Notes under the pieces: generated by a model
What the model was told of the DNA's origin: nothing
What the model saw: only the letters and a program-made list of their open reading frames with translations
The model's database searches: none
Source: Elusimicrobiota bacterium
Lineage (GTDB): Bacteria; CAYTYR01; UBA6262
Length of the DNA stretch: 33,652 nucleotides
Direction of reading: 5' to 3'
Assembly: GCA_003153935.1 (NCBI GenBank)
Contig: PMCA01000017.1
Coordinates: forward strand, 1-33,652
Position numbers and translations under genes: made by a program
Shown: one piece after another, positions 24,912 to 32,795 of the stretch
Position numbering within the stretch: position 1 is the first letter of the stretch
How the letters are laid out: every line of letters begins with the position of its first letter

Positions 24912-25976
24912 ATGGTAACGATGGACGAGCTGTTACGCCTGATGTACAAAAAGGGAGCCAGCGACCTGCATATTACCGTAGGTTCTCCGCCGCAGCTCCG
25001 CATCGACGGCGAGTTGATAAAGCTGGATTTTGAAGAAATTACCCCGGAAGTCTGCCAGCGCCTGATCTACAGCATCCTCAGCGATAACCAGAAAGAAAAA
25101 TTCGAAAAATTCAACGAACTTGACCTGTCCATAGGCATCAAGGAAGTCGGCCGGGTCAGAATGAACGTATTCCGCCAGCGCGGACAAGTGGGCGCGGCCA
25201 TTCGTTCGATCCCGAACAAAATATTGGGGTTTGAAGAACTGCGCCTGCCGGATGTAGTTAGGGATTTCGTCAAATTGCCTAAAGGCCTGGTGCTGGTCAC
25301 CGGCGCCACCGGCAGCGGCAAAACCACCACCCTGGCGTCCATCATTGATTTTATTAACGAGAACCGCCACAATCATATCGTCACCATTGAAGATCCTATC
25401 GAATACGTACACGGGCATAAGAATTGCATCGTCAACCAGAGAGAAGTGGGCGGCGATACTCATTCCTTTGCCCAGGCGCTCAAATATGTACTGCGCCAGG
25501 ACCCCGATGTCGTGCTGGTCGGCGAAATGCGCGACCTGGAAACGATCGGGGCGGCCCTGTCCATCGCGGAAACAGGCCACCTGGTATTTGCCACTCTGCA
25601 CACTACGGACGCGCCGCAATCCATCAACCGTATCATCGATGTGTTCCCGCCTTACCAGCAGACGCAGATACGGGCGCAATTGTCTTTCGTATTGCAGGGG
25701 GTATTGTGCCAGCAGTTGATACCCAAAGCTTCCGGTTCGGGGCGGGTAATGTGCTGCGAAGTACTGGTAGTAACCCCGGCGGTCAGGAACCTGGTCCGCG
25801 AACAAAAGACCCAGCAGATCCCGTTAGCGATGCAAACCGGCGGCAAATACGGCATGCAGACGATGAATTACGGGCTATATGAACTTTATTCCAAACATAT
25901 TATTACTTATGCAGAAGCTATGGCTCACACTCTGGACGCTGAAGACCTGCAAAGGTTGTGTAAGGAAACATTTTAG
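24912..25976 (+). CDS. pilT: Type IV pilus retraction ATPase PilT
   Basis: A 354-residue hexameric ATPase that depolymerises pili and powers twitching motility. It shows the N-terminal KKGASDLHITVGSPPQLRIDG, Walker A GATGSGKTT, the Asp box IEDPIEYVH, Walker B LVGEMRD, the His box GHLVFATLHTTDA, and the PilT-specific C-terminal AVRNLVRE followed by GMQTMN. ATG 24912 is chosen because GGAG sits 8 bases upstream; the in-frame TTG at 24870 would translate part of the GTT repeat and adds nothing conserved. Its presence indicates a retractable pilus rather than a type II secretion pseudopilus. Confidence 0.96.
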   Translation: MVTMDELLRLMYKKGASDLHITVGSPPQLRIDGELIKLDFEEITPEVCQRLIYSILSDNQKEKFEKFNELDLSIGIKEVGRVRMNVFRQRGQVGAAIRSIPNKILGFEELRLPDVVRDFVKLPKGLVLVTGATGSGKTTTLASIIDFINENRHNHIVTIEDPIEYVHGHKNCIVNQREVGGDTHSFAQALKYVLRQDPDVVLVGEMRDLETIGAALSIAETGHLVFATLHTTDAPQSINRIIDVFPPYQQTQIRAQLSFVLQGVLCQQLIPKASGSGRVMCCEVLVVTPAVRNLVREQKTQQIPLAMQTGGKYGMQTMNYGLYELYSKHIITYAEAMAHTLDAEDLQRLCKETF

Positions 25977-26000
25977 ACTGAGTAAAAGGAGGCAAGATAA

Positions 26001-27242
26001 ATGCCGAAGTATTCCTATCGAGTCCGCGCCGCCCAAGGCGGTGAAATGACCGGTGTCATGGAAGGTAAAACGCAGCGTGACGTTTCCGACAAACTGCGCA
26101 GCCAGAAATTCACCATCCTGTCGATAGAGGAAGAAAAAAAGAGCTACGTCAATATGTTGATCGAGTCTTTGCCTTTTATGAAAAAGGGGACGGGTAAACG
26201 GGTAAAGACCAAACACTTGGTGTTGTTCAGCCGCCAGTTGTCCACCCTGGTCAGCGCCGGCGTTCCTATCGTCCAAGGGCTCAATATTCTGATCGAGCAG
26301 ATCGAAAACAAGAATTTTAAAATGGTAGTGGAATCGGTCAAGAATGACATTGAAGGTGGTTTATCTATCGCCGATTCCATGGCCAAATACCCGTGGGTTT
26401 TTGATGAACTTTACGTCGGCATGATTCGCAGCGGTGAAACCGGCGGCGTGCTGGATATTATCCTGGAGCGGTTATCAACCTACCTGGAAACTTCCGAGAA
26501 ATTAAAAGGGAAAGTTAAAGGTGCTATGGTTTACCCGGCTATCGTGACCACGGTGGCGGTCTCCATCACGATCTTCCTGCTGGTGGTGGTCATCCCCACG
26601 TTTAAGCAGGTCTTCTCCGCGTTCGGCGGAGAGTTACCGTTACCTACCCAGGTCCTGATCAATATCAGCGAGATTTTAAAGAAATATTTTATCTGGGGAA
26701 TATTACTGATAATTATCGGGCTGTTCCTGGGCAGGCAATGGAGTAAGACGGAGAAGGGCAGCCGGATCTGGCACAAGATATTACTGAAGATCCCTGTCTT
26801 CGGTCCGCTGCTGCGGAAAGTTGCCATAGCCAAATTCTCCCGGACCCTGGGTACGCTGGTGAAGAGCGGCGTGCCCATCCTGGACGCTATCGGCACCACC
26901 GGCAAAACCTCCGGGAACAAGATAGTGGAAGACGCGGTAATGAACGCCCGGGAAAATATCCGCGAAGGCGAAAGAATAGCCAGCCCTTTAAAGGAAAGCG
27001 GCGTATTCCCGCCGATGGTCATCCAGATGATATCGGTAGGAGAAGAAACCGGCGCCCTGGACAATATGCTCAACAAGATCGCCGATTTCTACGAGCAGGA
27101 AGTTGATGTGGCGGTCGGCGGCCTGACCAGCATGATCGAGCCGCTGATCATGGTAGTCATGGGCGTAGTCATCGGCGCCATTGTTATAGCCATGTTCATG
27201 CCGATCTTCAACCTGGGAGAAGTTGTCAGCAAAGCGGGTTAA
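26001..27242 (+). CDS. pilC: Type IV pilus inner membrane platform protein PilC
   Basis: A 413-residue platform protein with two T2SSF domains (about residues 75-195 and 275-400) and about three membrane segments. Markers are KHLVLFSRQLSTLVSAGVPI, YPAIVTTVAVSITIFLL, KFSRTLGTLVKSGVPILDA and MISVGEETGALDNML. The two halves repeat the pattern FSRxLxTLVxxGVPI, as usual. AAAAGGAGG precedes the ATG. It ends 7 bases before the -35 box of the major pilin promoter. Confidence 0.95.
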   Translation: MPKYSYRVRAAQGGEMTGVMEGKTQRDVSDKLRSQKFTILSIEEEKKSYVNMLIESLPFMKKGTGKRVKTKHLVLFSRQLSTLVSAGVPIVQGLNILIEQIENKNFKMVVESVKNDIEGGLSIADSMAKYPWVFDELYVGMIRSGETGGVLDIILERLSTYLETSEKLKGKVKGAMVYPAIVTTVAVSITIFLLVVVIPTFKQVFSAFGGELPLPTQVLINISEILKKYFIWGILLIIIGLFLGRQWSKTEKGSRIWHKILLKIPVFGPLLRKVAIAKFSRTLGTLVKSGVPILDAIGTTGKTSGNKIVEDAVMNARENIREGERIASPLKESGVFPPMVIQMISVGEETGALDNMLNKIADFYEQEVDVAVGGLTSMIEPLIMVVMGVVIGAIVIAMFMPIFNLGEVVSKAG

Positions 27243-27248
27243 AAAAAC

Positions 27249-27277
27249 TTGACAATAACAACGCAGTGTGGTATTTT
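27249..27277 (+). promoter_or_regulatory. Promoter of the major pilin gene
   Basis: A perfect TTGACA (27249-27254), a 17-base spacer, then TATTTT (27272-27277) within TATTTTTATAAG. The minor pilin operon has the same -35 box, spacer length and -10 context at 28726-28754. Confidence 0.65.
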
Positions 27278-27321
27278 TATAAGGGAGCATTACAACTTCA
27301 AAACAAAAGGGGGTGAGATTA

Positions 27322-27807
27322 ATGATGAGGTTTTTAAGAAGCAAAAAGGGCTTTACATTGGTTGAATTGATGATCGTGGTCGCTATTATCGGTATTTTAG
27401 CCGGTATTGCTATTCCGCGTTATATGAATTTCGTGAGAAGGTCCAGAGAAGGTGCTACCAAGGGTAACTTAGGGACAATTCGTTCTGCATTAAATATTTA
27501 TTACAGTGATAACGACGGTATTTTCCCGGCTGGTTCAGCAGCCGCTCTTACTGGTGTCCCATTTGTCGGCACAACCGCTAACAATTATCTTGATGCCCTG
27601 CCGTCCGCGAATGAAGATTGCGGAAACGTTGCCCACAAGAACAATGGCAGCGTGCGCGCGGGTATTGCCTTTGCCACGGCGTCTAACAATGCCGGTGGCT
27701 GGCAGTATGAAACAGCCGGTGGCGTAGCCGTATCCACTTCGGCGGCGAGAATTTTGATCAACTGCACGGCGAACGATACCAAGGGTACCGTAATCTCTAC
27801 TTGGTAA
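27322..27807 (+). CDS. Type IV major pilin (PilA/GspG-like prepilin)
   Basis: A 161-residue class III prepilin. A basic leader ends in KKG, cleaved before [20 protein letters not shown], with Glu at mature position 5. The mature domain has [19 protein letters not shown] near its start, a short GspG-like C-terminal part ([10 protein letters not shown]) and two cysteines (in NEDCGN and ILINCTAN) that may form a disulfide loop. It carries its own promoter and a very strong ribosome site (AGGGGGTGAG), as expected for an abundant subunit. ATG 27322 is chosen from that site; ATG 27325 is equally possible, and the GTG at 27313 lies inside it. Confidence 0.93.
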   Translation: MMRFLRSKKGFTLVELMIVVAIIGILAGIAIPRYMNFVRRSREGATKGNLGTIRSALNIYYSDNDGIFPAGSAAALTGVPFVGTTANNYLDALPSANEDCGNVAHKNNGSVRAGIAFATASNNAGGWQYETAGGVAVSTSAARILINCTANDTKGTVISTW

Positions 27808-27830
27808 AGCTTTTCGGCTAATAGTAAACA

Positions 27831-27866
27831 CATGAATGGGTTGGGGATCTCCTCAACCCATTCATG
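27831..27866 (+). terminator. Long hairpin between the major pilin and pilD
   Basis: A 13-bp perfect stem (27831-27843 with 27854-27866), extended by about 3 bp including a G-U pair, with a 4-base loop. The sequence after it (GTTTCTGCCTTTCTG) is only moderately T-rich, so it may be a leaky terminator or a 3' stabiliser that lowers pilD relative to the pilin. Confidence 0.7.
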
Positions 27867-27880
27867 GTTTCTGCCTTTCT

Positions 27881-28708
27881 GTGGAGGAAAGTATTTTTAT
27901 TAGCGAAGCGATAATTGTTTTCATATTCGGAATGCTTTTTGGTAGTTTTGCTAATGTCTGCGTTTACCGTATCCCGCGTAAAGAATCCATTGTTTTCCCG
28001 GCATCCCATTGCCCCGCCTGTAATTCCGCCATTGCCTGGTATGATAACATTCCCGTATTTAGTTTCCTGAACTTGAGAGCCAAATGCCGTTCCTGCCAAG
28101 AGCCCATATCCTGGCGTTATCCGGCTGTGGAGCTGTTGACCGGACTGGCTGCGGCGGCTTTATACTGGCGTTTCCAGTTATCACACTTTTTTTGGCTCTA
28201 CGCCTTATTAACCCTGGTGCTGATAATAGTATCGGTAATTGACCTGAGAGAGCAGATAATCCCCGACGAATTGAGCTACGGGCTCGTTATTGCCGGGGTT
28301 TTATATAGTTTTTTTAATTCAGAGCTATTCCTGAAATGGCTTTTTTATTTCCCCCAGTTCCTGAACCGTTTTGTAGCCAGTTATCTGGGCCTGTTGGCTG
28401 GCGGCGGCGCCTTGTACCTGATCGGCTGGCTCAGCGGAGTTATTTTAAAGAGGGAGACAATGGGGGGCGGGGATATAAAGTTGGCCGCTGGCATTGGTAC
28501 CTTCCTGGGTTGGGAGAATGTTTTGATCATGCTTTATATAGCTTTTATCTTGGGTGGGACGGTCGGTTTGACCTTGTTGCTTATAAACCGGAGCAAGAAG
28601 AAAGACCTGATACCTTTTGGGCCTTTTATTGCATTGGCTACCTTTATAGTTATACTGTTCGAGCCGCAAATTTATGCGCTGCTAAGCTCATATTTCACTT
28701 TTTACTGA
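27881..28708 (+). CDS. pilD: Prepilin peptidase / N-methyltransferase PilD
   Basis: A 275-residue bifunctional membrane aspartic protease that cuts prepilin leaders and methylates the new N terminus. The N-terminal methylase region has GMLFGSFANVCVYRIPR and the four-Cys zinc site CPAC plus CRSC. The protease aspartates are in DLREQIIPDE and GGGDIKLAAG. Around eight membrane segments are visible. The start is uncertain: GTG 27881 gives a full first membrane segment but has no ribosome site upstream; GGAGG (27883-27887) points instead to an ATT at 27893; the in-frame ATG 27836 lies inside the hairpin and adds residues of no family character. Confidence 0.9.
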   Translation: MEESIFISEAIIVFIFGMLFGSFANVCVYRIPRKESIVFPASHCPACNSAIAWYDNIPVFSFLNLRAKCRSCQEPISWRYPAVELLTGLAAAALYWRFQLSHFFWLYALLTLVLIIVSVIDLREQIIPDELSYGLVIAGVLYSFFNSELFLKWLFYFPQFLNRFVASYLGLLAGGGALYLIGWLSGVILKRETMGGGDIKLAAGIGTFLGWENVLIMLYIAFILGGTVGLTLLLINRSKKKDLIPFGPFIALATFIVILFEPQIYALLSSYFTFY

Positions 28709-28725
28709 TAAGCTTGATGATTTCC

Positions 28726-28754
28726 TTGACATTTAAGCGTATTTATACTATTTT
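28726..28754 (+). promoter_or_regulatory. Promoter of the minor pilin operon
   Basis: TTGACA (28726-28731), a 17-base spacer, TATTTT (28749-28754) within TATTTTTATATAAG. It matches the major pilin promoter box for box and lies 45 bases before the first minor pilin start. Confidence 0.65.
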
Positions 28755-28798
28755 TATATAAGATTGACTATATTCGCACATTAATATTTGGAGAAAGC

Positions 28799-29365
28799 AT
28801 GTTACTGCGCTTCAATAAAATAAAAAAAGACGCCCGTGGAGTTACACTGGTAGAGCTTATGCTGGCCCTGGCCATCATATTATTGGTGATAGCTCCGTTG
28901 GTCAAGGCTTTGTACCAGGGTATGAAAGGGTCAGTCAGGTTCGGCGATACGAACAAGGCCATCCAGCTGGCGCAAGAGCTGACGGAAGAAATTAAACAGA
29001 AAAAATGGGACGAAACAACGCCCATCGGTGGAGGAGCTACCACCACACCGTCGGCTATCGGTATTGATGGCGGGGAAACCGCCGGAAATAAGACCACCTA
29101 TGACGATATCGATGATTATAATGGTTTAGTCGAGCATCCGCCCAAGGATATAAATAATGTGGAGATCCCAAACACTTCGCATTTTACCAGGTGGGTTGCA
29201 GTGCAGTATGTAAACATCCCTATGGCTAATTCGCCAGCGGTAAACCTGGTGCAGGCAGTTGCCGGGCCAACTGACTACAAGCTTGTAACCGTAACCGTAA
29301 CCTGGGATGGGTATACGACTCCTGTGGTCCTGAAAACAGTGGTAGCGAATATAAAGAAATTTTGA
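28799..29365 (+). CDS. Minor prepilin, PilV/GspI-like
   Basis: A 188-residue prepilin. The leader ends in DARG, cleaved before VTLVELMLALAIILLVIAPL, with Glu at mature position 5. The mature part has a helix (RFGDTNKAIQLAQELTEEIKQK), a low-complexity Gly/Thr-rich loop (IGGGATTTPSAIG), and a beta-rich C terminus with LVTVTVTWDGYTTPVVLKTV, the pattern seen in PilV/GspI-type minor pilins. GGAG lies 5 bases before the ATG. It is the first gene of an operon of four prepilins, which fits a tip-initiating minor pilin complex. Assignment to PilV rather than another minor class is inferred. Confidence 0.78.
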   Translation: MLLRFNKIKKDARGVTLVELMLALAIILLVIAPLVKALYQGMKGSVRFGDTNKAIQLAQELTEEIKQKKWDETTPIGGGATTTPSAIGIDGGETAGNKTTYDDIDDYNGLVEHPPKDINNVEIPNTSHFTRWVAVQYVNIPMANSPAVNLVQAVAGPTDYKLVTVTVTWDGYTTPVVLKTVVANIKKF

Positions 29366-29387
29366 GTGATATCGGAGACCTGTGCAG

Positions 29388-29702
29388 ATGAATTTACCAA
29401 AGATCAGGAATGAAAAGGGCAGTACCCTAATAGTCGCAGTGATGCTCTTAATTATCTTGGGGGTGGTAGTTGGCTCGTTCGCTTTCTGGCTGGCCGTTCA
29501 GTCGCGGGGACTGGCCCATAAAAAAGCTATTTCCCGGGCGGAATACTACGGTGAGACCGGGGTGCAAAGAGCTCTGCGGTATATCCAGGACAATCCTTCT
29601 GTACAGCAGGCGCTATTGACCAACAATGCTACTAACTATCATTTTTTGGTTGGCGTGGACACCGGCACTGTCGCAGATGTCAAGATTAAGGTGTTGCAGT
29701 GA
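29388..29702 (+). CDS. Minor prepilin, PilX-like
   Basis: A 104-residue protein. The leader ends in RNEKG, and the hydrophobic segment is STLIVAVMLLIILGVVVGSF. It lacks the Glu at mature position 5 (Val there), as in PilX-type N termini, which marks a subunit at the end of the assembly. The mature part is short, with AEYYGETGVQRALRYIQDN, a pattern typical of PilX (Ala-Glu-Gly-Ala-like helix). ATG 29388 is chosen, 10 bases after GGAG; GTG 29382 is an alternative that adds two residues. It overlaps the next gene by 4 bases. Confidence 0.7.
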   Translation: MNLPKIRNEKGSTLIVAVMLLIILGVVVGSFAFWLAVQSRGLAHKKAISRAEYYGETGVQRALRYIQDNPSVQQALLTNNATNYHFLVGVDTGTVADVKIKVLQ

Positions 29703-30664
29703 GCTCCCGTCGCGGCATAACCCTGGTCGAATTAATGATCGTCGTAGCCATAGTCAGCATCATCGGCGTCGGCTTGGTCAATTTGATAAGGATCAGCATG
29801 AATATCTGGTGGGCCGGCGGCGTCAAGGTCGAATTACAGCACTATGCCCAGGAAGCGATGTTCTGGATCAGTAAGGACCTGAGAAGCGCCAAAGCCTCCA
29901 GCGTCGGCAATGTCGGTTATAACTCCGGGTTTGAGATACCCCTGGACAGTAATCTGCCGTCCGGCGATCCTTACGGCTGGCAGAGCCCCTTACCGGCGGG
30001 AGTAGCGCGCATCAGCTCCAATGATCCCAACCTGAAAAGCGGTTTTTACGGCATGAAATTAACCAACAGCGGCGCCACCGTTAATTATGAAAGCGAGGTG
30101 GCCACATTCTCAATGACCGGCACTTATACTTTGTCCTGCTGGATAAAATCGGACGGTCCGGCGGAAGTTCGCTTGCTGCAGGATACCGGGTTTGATTTCA
30201 TACCGGCCGTATCGACGGGTTGCGCTACCGGTTCTTTATACTGGCAGCATCTTTCCATCACCACCAGCAAGGCCGCCGGGACCAAGTTCAAGATCCGGCT
30301 CACTAACGCCAATGCCGGCGGCACGAGCTATTTTGACGATGTCGGCATCGCTCCTTTGAAAGTCGAGTTTAACCCGAGTGATCCTCCCGGGTATTTTACT
30401 TACGAAAAATATACGGGGCTGAAAATAAACGCCTGGCGCTTGTATTATGATCCGGCCACGCGGAATTTGTACCGGCAGGTCTTCGACGGCTTGACCTGGG
30501 TCACCCAGTCTCCTGACCCGTTATGCCAGGATGTCCAAGCGGTCGTAATTTCCAATAATGAACAAACTAATTTCATGGTTAGCCTGACCCTGTCCAAGCC
30601 GGTCAGGGCTGGGAAGATCGAAGAATACCGGGTGGATAACAGCATTACGCCCCTGGTGCCTTAG
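29699..30664 (+). CDS. PilW-like minor prepilin with carbohydrate-binding-like jelly roll
   Basis: A 321-residue prepilin. The leader RRG is cleaved before [15 protein letters not shown], with Glu at mature position 5. Residues about 50-70 are the pilin helix (MFWISKDLRSAKASS). From about 75 to 220 it has a jelly-roll-like domain: a GFE start, SGFYGMKLTNS, YTLSCWIKSDGPAEVRLL, WQHLSITTSK, FKIRLTNANAGG and YFDDVGIAPL. This order resembles carbohydrate-binding module 4/9-type domains. The C terminus (RLYYDPATRNLYRQ, then a beta-rich tail) resembles PilW. GTG 29699 overlaps the previous stop by 4 bases. The neighbouring gene is a paralogue with an inserted domain. Ligand binding is inferred only. 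Confidence 0.78.
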   Translation: MSSRRGITLVELMIVVAIVSIIGVGLVNLIRISMNIWWAGGVKVELQHYAQEAMFWISKDLRSAKASSVGNVGYNSGFEIPLDSNLPSGDPYGWQSPLPAGVARISSNDPNLKSGFYGMKLTNSGATVNYESEVATFSMTGTYTLSCWIKSDGPAEVRLLQDTGFDFIPAVSTGCATGSLYWQHLSITTSKAAGTKFKIRLTNANAGGTSYFDDVGIAPLKVEFNPSDPPGYFTYEKYTGLKINAWRLYYDPATRNLYRQVFDGLTWVTQSPDPLCQDVQAVVISNNEQTNFMVSLTLSKPVRAGKIEEYRVDNSITPLVP

Positions 30665-30694
30665 CAACCTCATTTCGCTTAAAGGACGCCAAAG

Positions 30695-32770
30695 ATGATC
30701 AACCTGCGCAAAAAGGGAACGACGCTGGTAGAGCTTATGATGGTAATTGCGATCGTTTCCATTGTTTTTACCGGTATAATCATGCTCATACAGAAAGTAA
30801 GCAAAGGTACCTGGCTGCAATCAGGCGCCCTGGACCTGACCCGTAATGCCAATGACGCCATGTACTGGATCGAGCATGACTTCATCAATGCCAAAGCCTC
30901 CTCCATGGGGAACCAGGCTCAGAATCCTGGTTTTGAAGACCCCCTCATCTCCTGGCAAGATCCCTACTGCTGGAATGCTTTATCGACAGCCAATGCTATT
31001 AAGTTAGGACCGGGCGGGGATAGGATAAAATCAGGCTTCTACTCCGTCGGTGTGCCGCCCGCAAACAATTATGAAAGCCTGGTCGGCACTACCACTTATA
31101 CCACGGCAGCAGCGGGGACCAGGAACTATATCCTGTCAGGCTGGGTTAAGAACGAGAACCGCGGTCTCGGCGAATTAAGGATGGTGACGCAGGCGGGAGC
31201 TGATTTTGCCCCGGCGGTTTTTGTTTCTTCCACAACTACTTCTAACCCCGGCTGGGATCATATTACTACCACTACGAACCAACTTGTAAACATTAATTTT
31301 AAATTCAGGCTGACCCACACCGGGGGTGATTTCTGGAGCAAGATCATGACCAACGCCATCGGCAGCGGCGGCCGGGATTACGGTTACAACTATGGTTACA
31401 ATGGCGGCACAGGTACGGGAACATTAGGCGCATACAAGGGATTCCTGTATGAAGCCATGACTGATCCGGGAGCTTCAAGTTATGCCGTTTATTATGACGG
31501 GGCGATATGGAATACCGCTCAAACCAGCGGCTTGGGAGCGGAAACTCCAAACTATATTTATAATATGGCGCCGGGAATGAAGGCGGAATATAATGGCATG
31601 ATTTATGCGTTCCGGAATCCCGGTTTAGCGGGGAATGTCTATGCGCTCAAGTGTTTTAACGGGTCAAACTGGAGTACCGTAAACAGTTTAGCTTTCTATC
31701 AGGGAACTGCATTGGAACAGTCCAGCAGTGTAAACTGTTACGCGGTTTTCCAGGGTAATCTTTATATGGGAGGTTGGTGGAAGGGCACCCCAGAACAGGC
31801 CATCTGGCAGTATGACGGGACCAATGTCAACCGGGTTTACTACGTGGCTGGAGGCGGTACCAGGGTTACCGATCTGTGTGTTTATGGCACTCGTATCTAT
31901 GCCTTGACTAACTGGATACCTGGCAGTCAGGTAATTGCCAGCGTTGACGGGCTCAACTGGGTGCCAGATGCCAATTTTACTCTTTTGTGCGTTGGGACTT
32001 TTGCAGCAGGATCCTGGGCTACCAAAATGGTGTCATATAATGGCAAGCTTTATGTCGGCGTAAACGGCGTGTACCCTGGTTTTATGTCGAGACTGTTCGT
32101 ATATGACGGGGTTTCCTGGTCTGCGCCAGCCGCCGCCGTATTAAGTGAAGATGCGAATATTACCGCTTTGTATGTGGATAATGGTATTCTTTATATTGGC
32201 ACCAGCGGCCAGGATGGCGGCAGGATCTATACTTGGAACGGCGCGGCGATTAACCCAAGTTATACTCTGTTTGGTTCTTCTTTTTTTAAGACGATAAATT
32301 CCATAATATCCTATAACAGTTTACTGTTGGCTAATTACAACCAGTGGAATCCCGGACCGGTGGGGGAAACCGGTATTTTACAGTGGGGCGGTTATACCTT
32401 GTTTGACGACGTCTCTCTTTCCCCGGCGCAGGTAGTCTTCTCCAGCAGTACCGCGGTAAGCACCGATACCACTTACGAATATTATACAAATTACGGAACT
32501 TCAGAAACAGACCTGAATAAATACAGGAAATACCGCTTGCGTTATGACCGGCCCAACCGGAAGCTATACCGCGAACGCTGGACGGGACCCAATCCGACAG
32601 ATTATGCTCTGGACGGTCCAGACCCGTTGTGCGCTAATGTCGTCAATTTGACGATAATTAACCGGAACCAGGAGTCATTTTTAGTGAGATTGGTTTTGGA
32701 GAAGCCGGTCGGCGAAGGCAAGACAAAGCTTTACCGGGTTGAAAATGAATGTGCCCCCAGGGTGCCTTAA
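30695..32770 (+). CDS. PilW-like minor prepilin with a propeller-like domain nested in the jelly roll
   Basis: A 691-residue prepilin. The leader RKKG is cleaved before TTLVELMMVIAIVSIVF. Residues 50-211 follow the preceding paralogue closely (AMYWIEHDF, NAKASSMGN, NPGFEDPL, IKSGFYSV, YILSGWVK, FKFRLTHTGG), and homology resumes at LFDDVSLSPAQVVF (569-582) through the same PilW-like C-terminal tail ending in RVP. Between them, about 212-566, is an extra domain of seven similar units starting near 246, 298, 349, 395, 447, 492 and 538. Each has a YNGxLYxG strand and most have a DGxxW strand, as in Kelch-like beta-propellers. AAAGGA lies 8 bases before the ATG. A cell-surface adhesin role is inferred. 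Confidence 0.8.
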   Translation: MINLRKKGTTLVELMMVIAIVSIVFTGIIMLIQKVSKGTWLQSGALDLTRNANDAMYWIEHDFINAKASSMGNQAQNPGFEDPLISWQDPYCWNALSTANAIKLGPGGDRIKSGFYSVGVPPANNYESLVGTTTYTTAAAGTRNYILSGWVKNENRGLGELRMVTQAGADFAPAVFVSSTTTSNPGWDHITTTTNQLVNINFKFRLTHTGGDFWSKIMTNAIGSGGRDYGYNYGYNGGTGTGTLGAYKGFLYEAMTDPGASSYAVYYDGAIWNTAQTSGLGAETPNYIYNMAPGMKAEYNGMIYAFRNPGLAGNVYALKCFNGSNWSTVNSLAFYQGTALEQSSSVNCYAVFQGNLYMGGWWKGTPEQAIWQYDGTNVNRVYYVAGGGTRVTDLCVYGTRIYALTNWIPGSQVIASVDGLNWVPDANFTLLCVGTFAAGSWATKMVSYNGKLYVGVNGVYPGFMSRLFVYDGVSWSAPAAAVLSEDANITALYVDNGILYIGTSGQDGGRIYTWNGAAINPSYTLFGSSFFKTINSIISYNSLLLANYNQWNPGPVGETGILQWGGYTLFDDVSLSPAQVVFSSSTAVSTDTTYEYYTNYGTSETDLNKYRKYRLRYDRPNRKLYRERWTGPNPTDYALDGPDPLCANVVNLTIINRNQESFLVRLVLEKPVGEGKTKLYRVENECAPRVP

Positions 32771-32795
32771 GTCAGGATACTCCCAGGAGATATTA

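Noticed and set aside
24933-25805. A 290-codon open frame on the minus strand opposite pilT
   Set aside because: It lies wholly inside the clear pilT gene, has no ribosome site or recognisable motif, and is a mirror of codon bias.
23105-27242. Type II secretion system rather than type IV pilus
   Set aside because: The retraction ATPase PilT and the minor pilin set of the PilV/W/X kind point to a pilus.
27836-27880. ATG 27836 as the pilD start
   Set aside because: It sits inside a strong hairpin with no ribosome site and adds residues without family character; kept only as an alternative.
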